Assembly: GCA_964551475.1 (NCBI GenBank) | Contig: CAZKCI010000098.1 | Location: 1 to 11,912, forward strand | DNA from: CAZKCI01 sp964551475 | GTDB taxonomy: Bacteria; Auribacterota; Erginobacteria; Erginobacterales; CAZKCI01 | Length of the DNA: 11,912 nucleotides | Direction: 5' to 3' | Part shown: positions 5,243-11,601 of the stretch, piece after piece | Layout: each line of letters begins with the position of its first letter | Position numbering within the stretch: the first letter of the stretch is position 1 | Translations under genes and position numbers: made by a program | The notes under the pieces: model-generated | Told to the model about the DNA's origin: nothing | Seen by the model: the letters and a program-made list of their open reading frames with translations, nothing else | Databases searched by the model: none

Positions 5243-6259
5243 CTACTTGATGACCTCTTTCCAGTCGGTGGCCTTGGGGGGATTGACCGGGGGGCCCAGG
5301 ATGGAACCGAAGTCCTGGCCCGCCAGGGCCTCGTCGTAGTGGACGCCGGCGTTGTTCCACAGCCAGACTTGTTTCCCGACCAGATTCCCGTAGATATCGT
5401 CGTTGTTCCTGACCTCGATCAGGGCGTTGGGGGCGTACATGAATCCATAAAATTCCACCCGGTTGGAAAGGTCCACGGTGGTGATGCCGTTGTAGTAAAA
5501 GCGCAGCCGGGTGGTGTCGCCCTTGAACTCGATCGGAGGCAGAAGGTCCGAGAGGTTTTCAAAGATGATGCTTCCCGTCCCGATATAGGGTGGGTTGTCG
5601 GCTTTGCTACCGACGAAGATCTCCACTATTCCCTGCGTGGCGGTGCCGACCGAGAATTGGACGAGGTTGCTCAGCTCGATATGGTCGAAGTGGTATTGCC
5701 CGGGATCGAAGGACACTTTCGCCTGGTTATAAGCGATGAATTTCTTGTTGGTGATCTCGTAACAGCCGGTTTTGGTCCCGTAGGTGCCGTGAATTCCGGC
5801 GTCTCCGGCCTGGGTATACCAGTCCGGCATGATCACGGGATTGAGCGTCCAAAGCGGAGCGTCGTAGTTCCTGTCCCCGGTCACGGTGCTCTTGGTTATG
5901 ACAATGTCGCCCTCGGAAAGCGGCGTGGCTACCGTGATATCGCCCAGCACCGTGGCGTTGTTGTCGATGGAGACGCCGTCCGGCTCCGCCCCGTTGCAGT
6001 TGCTCCCGATCTGGGAGTTAGTGCCCGGATTGGCCGGATCGTAGATGGCGATGCGGGAATCGTAGCTGTCCACCAGGGCGTTCTCTTGAACGTGGACCCA
6101 GTGGTCACCGAAAGGCCCCGGCGGGCAACCCCCGGCATTCAGAAGGCCGGTCCCATCGACGCGCCCGGTGACGTTCCGATCCGAGGCTTCGCCGGCGCTC
6201 ACGGCCAGCGCCGCCGCGGCGAAAAGAGCTACCAGGATTTTAGCATAACTTGTCTTCAT
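5243..6259 (-). CDS. Secreted protein with DUF7305/PilX-type C-terminal domain
   Basis: 338 residues with a clear signal peptide (MKTSYAKILVALFAAAALAVSAGEA, written here as basic start, hydrophobic 8-20, cleavage near 25). The C-terminal part (about 165-312) is beta-rich and ends in FYGFMYAPNALIEV (270-283), then DIYGNLVGKQVWL (288-300) and HYDEAL (307-312). That pattern (YAPNA, then GxxVGK, then HYDE) is, to my knowledge, typical of the C-terminal domain of PilX-like pilus proteins (DUF7305). The protein lacks the pilin-type N-terminus itself; a PilX-like N-terminal domain is encoded just upstream at 6357-6740. The ATG is backed by AGGAGGA seven bases upstream, and the gene has its own promoter and terminator. 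Probably a surface or pilus-associated protein; function is inferred. Confidence 0.82.
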   Translation of the reverse strand: MKTSYAKILVALFAAAALAVSAGEASDRNVTGRVDGTGLLNAGGCPPGPFGDHWVHVQENALVDSYDSRIAIYDPANPGTNSQIGSNCNGAEPDGVSIDNNATVLGDITVATPLSEGDIVITKSTVTGDRNYDAPLWTLNPVIMPDWYTQAGDAGIHGTYGTKTGCYEITNKKFIAYNQAKVSFDPGQYHFDHIELSNLVQFSVGTATQGIVEIFVGSKADNPPYIGTGSIIFENLSDLLPPIEFKGDTTRLRFYYNGITTVDLSNRVEFYGFMYAPNALIEVRNNDDIYGNLVGKQVWLWNNAGVHYDEALAGQDFGSILGPPVNPPKATDWKEVIK

Positions 6260-6301
6260 CGCCGGTTCCTCCTGAGGGTCGTATAGCCTGTTCCCGCTAG
6301 T

Positions 6302-6330
6302 AATATATGACTTGAAAGCAGCGTTGTCAA
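6302..6330 (-). promoter_or_regulatory. Sigma-70 promoter of the 5243-6259 gene
   Basis: Minus strand TTGACA (6330-6325), 17 bases, TATATT (6307-6302): consensus -35, optimal spacing and five of six at -10. The bases around the -35 read GATAAATACTTGACAA, nearly the same as at 8097-8102 and 8138-8143. The predicted leader is about 36 bases with a strong ribosome binding site. Confidence 0.85.
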
Positions 6331-6356
6331 GTATTTATCCCCGGTAGGCGGCCGGG

Positions 6357-6740
6357 CTAATCGGCGTGCCCGTAGGAGACAAAGGACGCGTAACCCGCCT
6401 CCGTCCCGGTTCCCCAGTGCACGCCCAGGTCGAAAGTCCCGTCCTCCAGGGGTTCGTTCGTGTACAGGAAATAGTAGCCGTCCGTGGACCCGGCCCAGGA
6501 GGGCTCGGTATCCTCGTCCCACATGACGGAAACGAATTTCTTCCCGGCCTCCAGGCCGGCCTCGGCGAGGTAAAAGGCCTTGACCGAGTCGTCCGGGACG
6601 GAAAAGGCGGTCCGGTGGGTGTTGACGATGGTCACCAGGGCGGAGGCGAGGAGGCCGACCACGACTATGACCGCGACGAGGATGATGATCCCCATGCCGG
6701 ACTGAGGAGTTGGGGAAACAGGCGGTCGGTTTTTCATCAT
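6357..6740 (-). CDS. PilX/GspK-like minor pilin
   Basis: 127 residues. A short basic N-terminus leads to SGMGIIILVAVIVVVGLL (14-31), a prepilin-like hydrophobic helix with Gly at 15 as possible cleavage site. It then has SVKAFYLAEAGLEAG, the FxAAEAGL-type motif that marks PilX and GspK N-terminal regions. Glu at +5 is missing, which is usual for GspK, the tip pseudopilin. It is much shorter than GspK (about 300 residues) and lacks the large C-terminal domain. Its ATG overlaps the stop of the gene upstream (ATGA), and it is last in the pilin operon. A secreted protein with a PilX-type C-terminal domain follows 98 bases on, as if the two PilX halves were encoded separately. Confidence 0.75.
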   Translation of the reverse strand: MMKNRPPVSPTPQSGMGIIILVAVIVVVGLLASALVTIVNTHRTAFSVPDDSVKAFYLAEAGLEAGKKFVSVMWDEDTEPSWAGSTDGYYFLYTNEPLEDGTFDLGVHWGTGTEAGYASFVSYGHAD

Positions 6741-7225
6741 TCCCAGTCCGTCTGGCGGGTCCAGACCGAGGTGCGCAGATGGATCGACTCCCCGGAGGTC
6801 ATCTCGAGCGTGATCACATAGTTGTCGTCGGTGGTGGCCGAGAACTCCGAGACGTGGTCGGCCAGGATGTTCGTTCCGGCGTCGCTCTCGCGCATCAGCC
6901 GGCCGTCCGACAGGAAGAATCTGATGTCGTCGACATCGGCATCGAGGGGAGTCCCGTGCCCCGGTTTTTTATCCAGGATGATCTCGGTTTGCGAGGTAAA
7001 GGTAATCCTCTTGTGATAGCTTTCCCGGAGTTCCCGGACCATTTTTTCCATCGCGGCCCGGCTCTCCTGGTAGACTTCCAGGTAGTCGCGGGTGGAGCTG
7101 AAGAAGAGCTCGGTGCAGGATACAATCGCCTGGAGGGAGAGGCTGCCGATGATGGCCGTCAGCACGATCACCGCCGCCGCTTCGATCAGCGAATAACCGC
7201 GGTCTTTTCGGGGAAGGGGGGTCAC
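6737..7225 (-). CDS. GspJ-like minor pseudopilin
   Basis: 162 residues. A type III prepilin signal sits at the start: basic MTPLPRKDRG, cleavage after G10, then YSLIEAAAVIVLTAIIGSL with the conserved Glu at +5 (E15). The following long helix (SSTRDYLEVYQESRAAMEKMVRELRES) and a beta-rich end fit PulJ/GspJ-type proteins. Translation starts at a GTG that overlaps the upstream stop (GTGA), with GGAG just before it inside the preceding gene. It would be processed by the prepilin peptidase and join the pseudopilus tip. Third of four in the operon, the usual place of J in an H-I-J-K order. Confidence 0.8.
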   Translation of the reverse strand: MTPLPRKDRGYSLIEAAAVIVLTAIIGSLSLQAIVSCTELFFSSTRDYLEVYQESRAAMEKMVRELRESYHKRITFTSQTEIILDKKPGHGTPLDADVDDIRFFLSDGRLMRESDAGTNILADHVSEFSATTDDNYVITLEMTSGESIHLRTSVWTRQTDWE

Positions 7226-7641
7226 GTCATCTCCGCCCAGTTGGTTCTGATCGTGGTCAGGACGAGCGAATTATCCCCGGAATCGATGGTGACCGTCACC
7301 CGCTTGTAGCCGGAGTTCCCGGTAGTCTCGGTGTTGAACGCCCCCGGCAGGACATAGATCACCCCGCCGGTGCTGCTGTAATCCGGGAAGCCGGGGATGG
7401 GAGCGGAATCCCAGGCGGCGACGTCGCTGTAGGCGATCGGGATCACCTTCTTTTCCATCTCCTCCTGTGCCAGCAGGGTCATGATCCCCCGGCGGACGGG
7501 GAAGCTGAGGTCCTGCACCGCTTGCGTGAAGGGGAGGATGATCGCCGGGAGGACGATCGCGGCGACCACGATGACCACCACGATCTCGATCAGGGCGTAT
7601 CCGGGAACGGTCTTTCTCCCTCGGCTTTTCACGGCATTCAC
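7222..7641 (-). CDS. GspI/PilV-like minor pseudopilin
   Basis: 139 residues. Prepilin leader MNAVKSRGRKTVPG, cleavage after G14, then YALIEIVVVIVVAAIVLPAI with Glu at +5 (E19). The helix is followed by LLAQEEMEKK, typical of GspI/PilV (Ala-x-x-x-ME), and a beta-rich C-terminal part. Start is GTG at 7641, overlapping the stop of the upstream gene as GTGA; the overlap at its own end has the same form. Second gene of the operon. GspI would be the expected partner of the J- and K-like products. Confidence 0.8.
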   Translation of the reverse strand: MNAVKSRGRKTVPGYALIEIVVVIVVAAIVLPAIILPFTQAVQDLSFPVRRGIMTLLAQEEMEKKVIPIAYSDVAAWDSAPIPGFPDYSSTGGVIYVLPGAFNTETTGNSGYKRVTVTIDSGDNSLVLTTIRTNWAEMT

Positions 7642-8054
7642 AGTATGGTCACCTTGCCGGTGAGGGCGGTGACCGAGATGAGTTTGACGCTGGCTCCGTT
7701 CACCACCGAAAACGATCCCACTCCGGCGGTCGGCTCTCCGAAGGAGTTGAAGGTTATGGTCTGCGGGCCGGCGGTGGTCCCCTGGCGGAGGACCCTGACC
7801 TCGGGGGTCAGGCCCTGGGCGTTGTAGGTATCCGTCCCGTCGAATATGACGCTGCAGGGGACGCCGCGGAACATCGCCGCCGCCTGCACCGCGCGGACGT
7901 CGGACGCGACGACCTCCGCGGCGGTGGTCGCCGCAAATTCGGGCCCGACGAGAAACCGGGGTATGGCGACGATGGCGAGGATCGCCACCAGCAGCATGGC
8001 GATCACCACCTCCACTAGCGTGAAACCAGGACAGCCTACGCGCGAGGGGATCAT
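7638..8054 (-). CDS. GspH-like prepilin-type protein
   Basis: 138 residues from the ATG at 8054. It has the canonical prepilin motif GFTLVEVVIAMLLVAILA (10-27): cleavage after G10, F11 as first mature residue, E15 at +5. The beta-rich remainder resembles GspH/FimT. A longer reading frame up to 8144 exists, but its extra 30 codons cover the promoter at 8074-8102 and put an unlikely acidic leader before the pilin motif, so the shorter start is chosen; GGAG lies nine bases before it. First gene of the four-gene pilin operon and divergent from the 955-residue secreted protein gene. Confidence 0.85.
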   Translation of the reverse strand: MIPSRVGCPGFTLVEVVIAMLLVAILAIVAIPRFLVGPEFAATTAAEVVASDVRAVQAAAMFRGVPCSVIFDGTDTYNAQGLTPEVRVLRQGTTAGPQTITFNSFGEPTAGVGSFSVVNGASVKLISVTALTGKVTIL

Positions 8055-8073
8055 CACCGCATTCTCCGCAACT

Positions 8074-8102
8074 AATATAGCTTCGCCGACCAGGGTTGTC
8101 AA
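8074..8102 (-). promoter_or_regulatory. Sigma-70 promoter of the minor pilin operon
   Basis: Minus strand TTGACA (8102-8097), 17 bases, TATATT (8079-8074). The -35 context, GGTAAATACCTTGACAAC, closely resembles that at 6302-6330. Predicted leader about 13 bases. It fixes the start of the first pilin at 8054. Confidence 0.87.
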
Positions 8103-8137
8103 GGTATTTACCGGCCCTTCACTTCGCTGATAATTAC

Positions 8138-8166
8138 TTGACAATCAGGCAGCATCGGTATACAAT
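8138..8166 (+). promoter_or_regulatory. Sigma-70 promoter of the 955-residue secreted protein gene
   Basis: TTGACA (8138-8143), 17 bases, TACAAT (8161-8166): consensus -35, optimal spacing, five of six at -10. The -35 context GATAATTACTTGACAA again matches the other two. Only 14 bases separate the -10 from the ATG at 8181, so the leader is about 8 bases and holds no Shine-Dalgarno sequence. Confidence 0.87.
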
Positions 8167-8180
8167 TCTATCATCGGACG

Positions 8181-11048
8181 ATGAAAGCGGAAGAACATTT
8201 CCCTCTCTTCATCGCGGCTGTGATCGTCGCCGCGGGTGGTCTGGCCCTGGGACCGGGCGAGGGCAGGGCTTTCACCACCAACCAGGAGGCTTCCATCGTT
8301 ATGGGTCAGCCGGACATGACTCATAATAGTCCCAATCAGGGGACGGATTGGATAGATCCTCCCCTTCCGACGGCTGCAACCCTCAGATGGCCGGGCCAGG
8401 TCCAGGTATTCGCGGGGAAAGTGATCATCGCCGATTACCAAAATAGCCGGGTTTTGATCTATGGTTCCATTCCCACGGAAGACAACGCCTCCGCCAGCAT
8501 TGTAGTGGGACAGCCCACCATGTATCAGAACTACCGCAATCAGCATCCTCCGGGGGAGCCGCCCTGGATCCCCGGCGCCAACACCCTGCACTGGCCGGAT
8601 GGTGCGTTTGCCAGCGGCGACGGGAAGTTCTTGGTTTCGGACAGTTTCAACAACCGGACACTGGTCTTCAATTCCTTCCCCGCTTTCAACAATCTCTCCG
8701 CCAGCGTGGTCATTGGGCAACCGCAGCTGAGTGTCTGGTACTACGCGAACCAGCTGGGCGATCCCGCCGCCAATACCCATTACGAGTCCCGCCAGGTGAC
8801 CGTGACCTCCGGGGGAAAGATCCTGATCGCCGACCGCATGAATCATCGAGTCCTCGTTTTTAACAGCATCCCGGACAGCAACGACGCCGACGCCTCGGTG
8901 GTCGTCGGCCAGCCGAATATGTGGTCCAACGAGACCAACCAGGGCTTTGGGTTCCCGAGCGCCAACTCGCTCAACGAGCCCTCGGGGGTTTTCGTGGATT
9001 CCGGAGGCAAGCTCTACATCACCGACACCGGCAATAACCGGGTTCTCATCTTTTCCTCCGTCCCGTCATCCGATAACGCCAGCGCCGCCTTCGTTGTCGG
9101 GCAGTCGGTCTTCTCTTCCGGCGAGCCCAACCGGGGGCTGGGTTTCTGCCGGGCCGACACACTGGACGAGCCGTTCGGATCAACCTATTCCGACGGGACC
9201 CGCCTCTTCATCCCCGATTCCGGCAACCACCGGCTTTTGATCTACTCTTCACTTCCGACCTTCAACGGCCAGTCGGCGAGCGTGGTCCTGGGGCAGCCGT
9301 CCATGACCGCCAACTATGTCAACCAGGTCGATCCCGAACCCGATCCCTACAATCCTCCCGCCCCCACCTCCCGGACGCTCTACTGGCCCAACGGGGCGTT
9401 TCTCTACGGCTCCCAGTTGTTCATCACCGACACCAACAACAACCGCGTGCTGATCTACCAGGATTCCACCACGCCGACACCGTCGCCGACGCCGTCTCCC
9501 AGCGTGACGCCGACCCGCTCGCCCTCGCCGACCCCTACCCGCACGCCCACTCCTTCACCCAGCCCCACGCCCAGCCGCAGCCCAACGCCGACGCCCACTC
9601 CCTCGCGCTCTCCTACTCCGACTCCGACCACCACGCCATCTCGGACGCCCACCCCGGTCCCGACCGCCAGTCCCAGCCCGACCGCTTCACCGACGATAAC
9701 GCCTTCTCCCACTCCCAGTCCGAGTCGGACTCCAAGTCCCACTCCTTCCCCTTCTACAACACCCAGTCGTACGCCAACTCCTTCTCCCTCGCCGACTGCC
9801 ACGGCTTCTCCAAGTCCGTCGGCAACTCCTTCGGTGACTCCGACTCCGATCGGATATAAAACCCCGACCCCCACCCAAACTCCCACGCCGAACCCCAGCG
9901 TGACGCCGACAGCTTCTCCCAGTGTCACTCCCACCATGACGCCGGAAGGTTTCAAAACACCGACTCCCAGTCCGACCCCGAGCAGATCGCCTACCTCAAC
10001 GCCGACTCCCACCCCCTCGCCCACCTCATCGCCTTCTCCGACCGTTAGCCCGTCTCCCAGTCCGTCGCCGACACCCAGTCCGTCGCCATTGGCTACGCCT
10101 TCAACTACTCCCTCGCCCTCGCCAACGATAACGCCCAGCCCGTCCCCGTCCTGCACTCCCCCGACACCGACCCCCCAGCCATCACCTTCTCCCTCAGCGA
10201 CGCCATCCCCATCACCGACACCAACGCCCACATCGACTCTTTCCCCTACTCCTTCAATCACCGCCACCCCCACCGCCCCGCCGGCGCTGCCGGCGGCGCC
10301 GCTCTACCTCACGCTCGCCTCCAGCGACTACGACGGCGACGGTTCCTCCGACGTGGGCATCTTCCGGCCTTCCGACAGTCTCTGGTCGGTGCGGAACGTC
10401 ACCCGATTCTACTTCGGCCTCAACCAGGACAAGCCGGTCTCGGGCGACTACGACGGCAACGGGACGGCGGAAGCGGGTATCTTCCGCGCCTTCAGCGGCC
10501 TCTGGTCGATCCGGGGGACGAGCGCCTTCTACCTCGGCGCCGTGAACGACCGGGCCGGGCCGGGCGATTTCGACGGCGACGGCTGCTGCGACGCGGCGAT
10601 CTTCCGCCCCTCCCAGGGGCTGTGGGCTCTTCGGAACGTCAGCCGCATCTACTTCGGACAGTCCACGGATTATGTGCTGGCCGCGGATTTCAGGGGCGAC
10701 GGGACGGCGGGTGTCGGGATCTTCCGTTCCGCGAACGGCTACTGGGCGATCCGCGATCTGACCTCCTTCTACCTGGGCGCCTGGGGAGACAAGCCGGCGG
10801 TGGCGGACCTGACCGGGAACGGGGCGGCGGATCTCGGGATCTTTCGTCCCTCGACCATCCTCTGGTCGATCCGGAACGTGACCCGGATGTATTTCGGCGC
10901 CGCCGCCGACGAGATCGTCCCGGCCGACTACGACGGCGACGGGACGGGCGAGCCGGCCATCTTTCGCGCCTCCAGCGGCCTCTGGCAGGCGACCGGCGTG
11001 ACGCGCCTCTTCTTCGGGGGCGTCGGCAACGTGCCGGTGACGAGATAG
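8181..11048 (+). CDS. Large secreted protein: NHL-like propeller, Pro-Thr-Ser linker, FG-GAP/VCBS-like repeats
   Basis: 955 residues. Signal peptide: charged start, hydrophobic about 8-22, cleavage near GEGRA (26-30). Residues about 30-425 form six NHL-like blades, each with a (L/F)xIxDxxNxRxL(I/V) core (NSRVLIY near 88, then near 156, 220, 284, 348, 419) followed by a stretch like SASVVVGQP; six blades would close a propeller. Residues about 431-703 are almost pure Pro, Thr and Ser. Residues 716-955 are exactly six 40-residue repeats starting DxDGDG and carrying GIFRPSxGLWxIR and YFG motifs, related to FG-GAP/VCBS calcium-binding units; repeats 4 and 5 have lost Asp residues of the loop. No LPxTG, PEP-CTERM or other sorting tail is visible. 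Probable role: extracellular ligand or surface binding with a stalk-like spacer; the ligand is unknown. Transcribed divergently from the pilin operon. Confidence 0.88.
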   Translation: MKAEEHFPLFIAAVIVAAGGLALGPGEGRAFTTNQEASIVMGQPDMTHNSPNQGTDWIDPPLPTAATLRWPGQVQVFAGKVIIADYQNSRVLIYGSIPTEDNASASIVVGQPTMYQNYRNQHPPGEPPWIPGANTLHWPDGAFASGDGKFLVSDSFNNRTLVFNSFPAFNNLSASVVIGQPQLSVWYYANQLGDPAANTHYESRQVTVTSGGKILIADRMNHRVLVFNSIPDSNDADASVVVGQPNMWSNETNQGFGFPSANSLNEPSGVFVDSGGKLYITDTGNNRVLIFSSVPSSDNASAAFVVGQSVFSSGEPNRGLGFCRADTLDEPFGSTYSDGTRLFIPDSGNHRLLIYSSLPTFNGQSASVVLGQPSMTANYVNQVDPEPDPYNPPAPTSRTLYWPNGAFLYGSQLFITDTNNNRVLIYQDSTTPTPSPTPSPSVTPTRSPSPTPTRTPTPSPSPTPSRSPTPTPTPSRSPTPTPTTTPSRTPTPVPTASPSPTASPTITPSPTPSPSRTPSPTPSPSTTPSRTPTPSPSPTATASPSPSATPSVTPTPIGYKTPTPTQTPTPNPSVTPTASPSVTPTMTPEGFKTPTPSPTPSRSPTSTPTPTPSPTSSPSPTVSPSPSPSPTPSPSPLATPSTTPSPSPTITPSPSPSCTPPTPTPQPSPSPSATPSPSPTPTPTSTLSPTPSITATPTAPPALPAAPLYLTLASSDYDGDGSSDVGIFRPSDSLWSVRNVTRFYFGLNQDKPVSGDYDGNGTAEAGIFRAFSGLWSIRGTSAFYLGAVNDRAGPGDFDGDGCCDAAIFRPSQGLWALRNVSRIYFGQSTDYVLAADFRGDGTAGVGIFRSANGYWAIRDLTSFYLGAWGDKPAVADLTGNGAADLGIFRPSTILWSIRNVTRMYFGAAADEIVPADYDGDGTGEPAIFRASSGLWQATGVTRLFFGGVGNVPVTR
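9471..10290 (+). repeat. Low-complexity coding repeat: Pro-Thr-Ser linker
   Basis: About 270 codons of PT, SP and PS dipeptides, with mixed synonymous codons so that the DNA is less repetitive than the protein. Two islands break the pattern: PIGYKTPTP (from residue 556) and PEGFKTPTP (from residue 588), 32 residues apart. The reading frame on the other strand is also open over this stretch purely because of the composition. Confidence 0.85.
10326..11045 (+). repeat. Six 120-bp tandem repeats inside the secreted protein gene
   Basis: Each 40-codon unit begins at a D(Y/F/L)xG(D/N)G loop (residues 716, 756, 796, 836, 876, 916) and continues through IFR, LWxIR and YFG, ending exactly at the stop codon. 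The units are diverged at DNA level, so duplication is old. Asp positions of the loop are fully kept in units 1 and 3 and largely kept in 2 and 6. Confidence 0.85.
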
Positions 11049-11051
11049 AGG

Positions 11052-11083
11052 ATAGTGAATGGGGAATGGTGAATAGTGAATGG
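11052..11083 (+). repeat. Degenerate AGTGAATGG tandem stretch
   Basis: AGTGAATGG occurs twice with GGAATGGTGAAT between, immediately after the stop codon. It is short and imperfect. Its function is unknown. Confidence 0.5.
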
Positions 11084-11127
11084 CGACTGCCCGGCCTAAT
11101 CGGGCGCGATTTATCCGTCCGATCTTG

Positions 11128-11153
11128 GATCGGGGCGAGACGCCCCTCCCACA
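11128..11153 (-). repeat. REP-like palindrome, reverse orientation
   Basis: Same core as 421-446 with one loop base changed: stem 11132-11137 with 11141-11146, GTGGGAG head and GATC tail on the minus strand. Confidence 0.7.
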
Positions 11154-11189
11154 GGCTCGCTGTCGATTGCCCGCTCGTAAGCCGGGTTC

Positions 11190-11255
11190 GTGGGAGCGAC
11201 ATTCCTGCCTGCCCCGATGACGATTATTTGCACACGAAAATCGGGGTCGCGATTC
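11190..11255 (+). repeat. REP-like palindrome with enlarged centre
   Basis: Head GTGGGAGCGAC and tail GTCGCGATTC pair at their inner ends (11196-11200 with 11246-11250). In the enlarged centre a second stem pairs CCCCGAT (11212-11218) with ATCGGGG (11240-11246). Its layout parallels 231-283, where the centre is also replaced by a longer stem containing CCCCGAT. Confidence 0.55.
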
Positions 11256-11266
11256 GGGCCGGCCTG

Positions 11267-11292
11267 GATCGGGGCGGGACGCCCCTCCCACA
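11267..11292 (-). repeat. REP-like palindrome, reverse orientation
   Basis: Identical in all 26 bases to 421-446, and followed by the same acagta...agaagaagt-type sequence and a TGATCAGT palindrome. Confidence 0.75.
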
Positions 11293-11314
11293 GAAAAACA
11301 GTAGCACCAGAAGA

Positions 11315-11349
11315 AGTAATCAGTGATCAGTTACTGATGACTGATCACT
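11315..11349. repeat. TGATCAGT palindrome, copy B
   Basis: A 35-base palindrome, same length and right arm as 468-502, with two arm mismatches. A partial extra unit, CACTGATCAC, follows at 11361-11370. Confidence 0.6.
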
Positions 11350-11380
11350 TCTTTTTCGGTCACTGATCACTTTTCTCGCT

Positions 11381-11406
11381 GTGGGAGCGGCATCTTGCCG
11401 CGATCC
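11381..11406 (+). repeat. REP-like palindrome, forward orientation
   Basis: The most REP-like of the set: GTGGGAGCGGCA-TCT-TGCCGCGATC, with a perfect 6-bp stem (11387-11392 with 11396-11401). It resembles Pseudomonas REP sequences in head, stem and CGAT tail. A CGGCCCGGCCAAAGA box follows, as after 231-283. Confidence 0.75.
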
Positions 11407-11425
11407 GAGTCGGCCCGGCCAAAGA

Positions 11426-11511
11426 TTTAACAGACGATCGAATAGGATGGAATGGGATGGGCCTGGCCGGCCGTCTGTATCCTATTCCATCCTATTCAAT
11501 CGTCTGTTGAA
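11426..11511. repeat. Long hairpin repeat, copy B
   Basis: Stem of about 34 bp (11426-11459 with 11478-11511) with one mismatch (11439/11498) and three G-T pairs. Positions 11464-11513 are identical to 342-391 of copy A. The left arms of the two copies differ in sequence, yet both still fold. Oriented the same way as copy A, about 11.1 kb away. Confidence 0.8.
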
Positions 11512-11566
11512 AATGCCGAGTCCCAGCCGGCCCGGCTAACGGATCGGGGCAAGTCTCCTCCTTTCC

Positions 11567-11595
11567 TTGACCGCGCACTCCCATCCGTCCACAAT
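11567..11595 (+). promoter_or_regulatory. Candidate sigma-70 promoter of the right-edge gene
   Basis: TTGACC (11567-11572), 17 bases, CACAAT (11590-11595): five of six and four of six matches. Six bases separate the -10 from the GTG at 11602, so transcription would begin at or next to the start codon. Confidence 0.5.
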
Positions 11596-11601
11596 GGGAG
11601 A

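Larger units (their letters stand above)
11049..11601. other. Intergenic repeat cluster after the secreted protein gene
   Basis: No gene is supported. Contents in order: a degenerate GTGAATGG tandem stretch, reverse REP-like unit, forward REP-like variant, reverse REP-like unit, TGATCAGT palindrome, forward REP-like unit, long hairpin copy B, a truncated reverse REP-like end (GATCGGGGC, 11542-11550) and the promoter of the right-edge gene. No classical T-run terminator is visible after the stop at 11048; the REP hairpins may limit transcription there. Confidence 0.65.

Noticed and set aside
5339..6286. Open frame (315 codons) on the plus strand opposite the secreted PilX-type gene
   Set aside because: The opposite strand has signal peptide, ribosome site, promoter and terminator. 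This frame has none and no domain signature.
8055..8144. N-terminal extension of the first pilin gene up to 8144
   Set aside because: The added codons cover a strong promoter and would put about 40 residues before the pilin motif, while the ATG at 8054 gives a normal short prepilin leader with GGAG nine bases upstream.
8145..8846. 233-codon minus-strand frame overlapping the start of the 955-residue protein gene
   Set aside because: It is antisense to the signal peptide and first NHL-like blades and would read across the plus-strand promoter. No recognisable protein features.
9455..11291. Open frames on the minus strand opposite the Pro-Thr-Ser linker and the tandem repeats
   Set aside because: The first is a Gly-Val-rich translation of the low-complexity linker. 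The second is an Arg/Val/Glu-rich frame that runs into the REP cluster. Neither has a start signal or domain.
11128..11406. Possible CRISPR-like array
   Set aside because: The repeated units alternate in orientation, are palindromic and lie at irregular distances with non-spacer sequence between them, so they fit REP-like elements.
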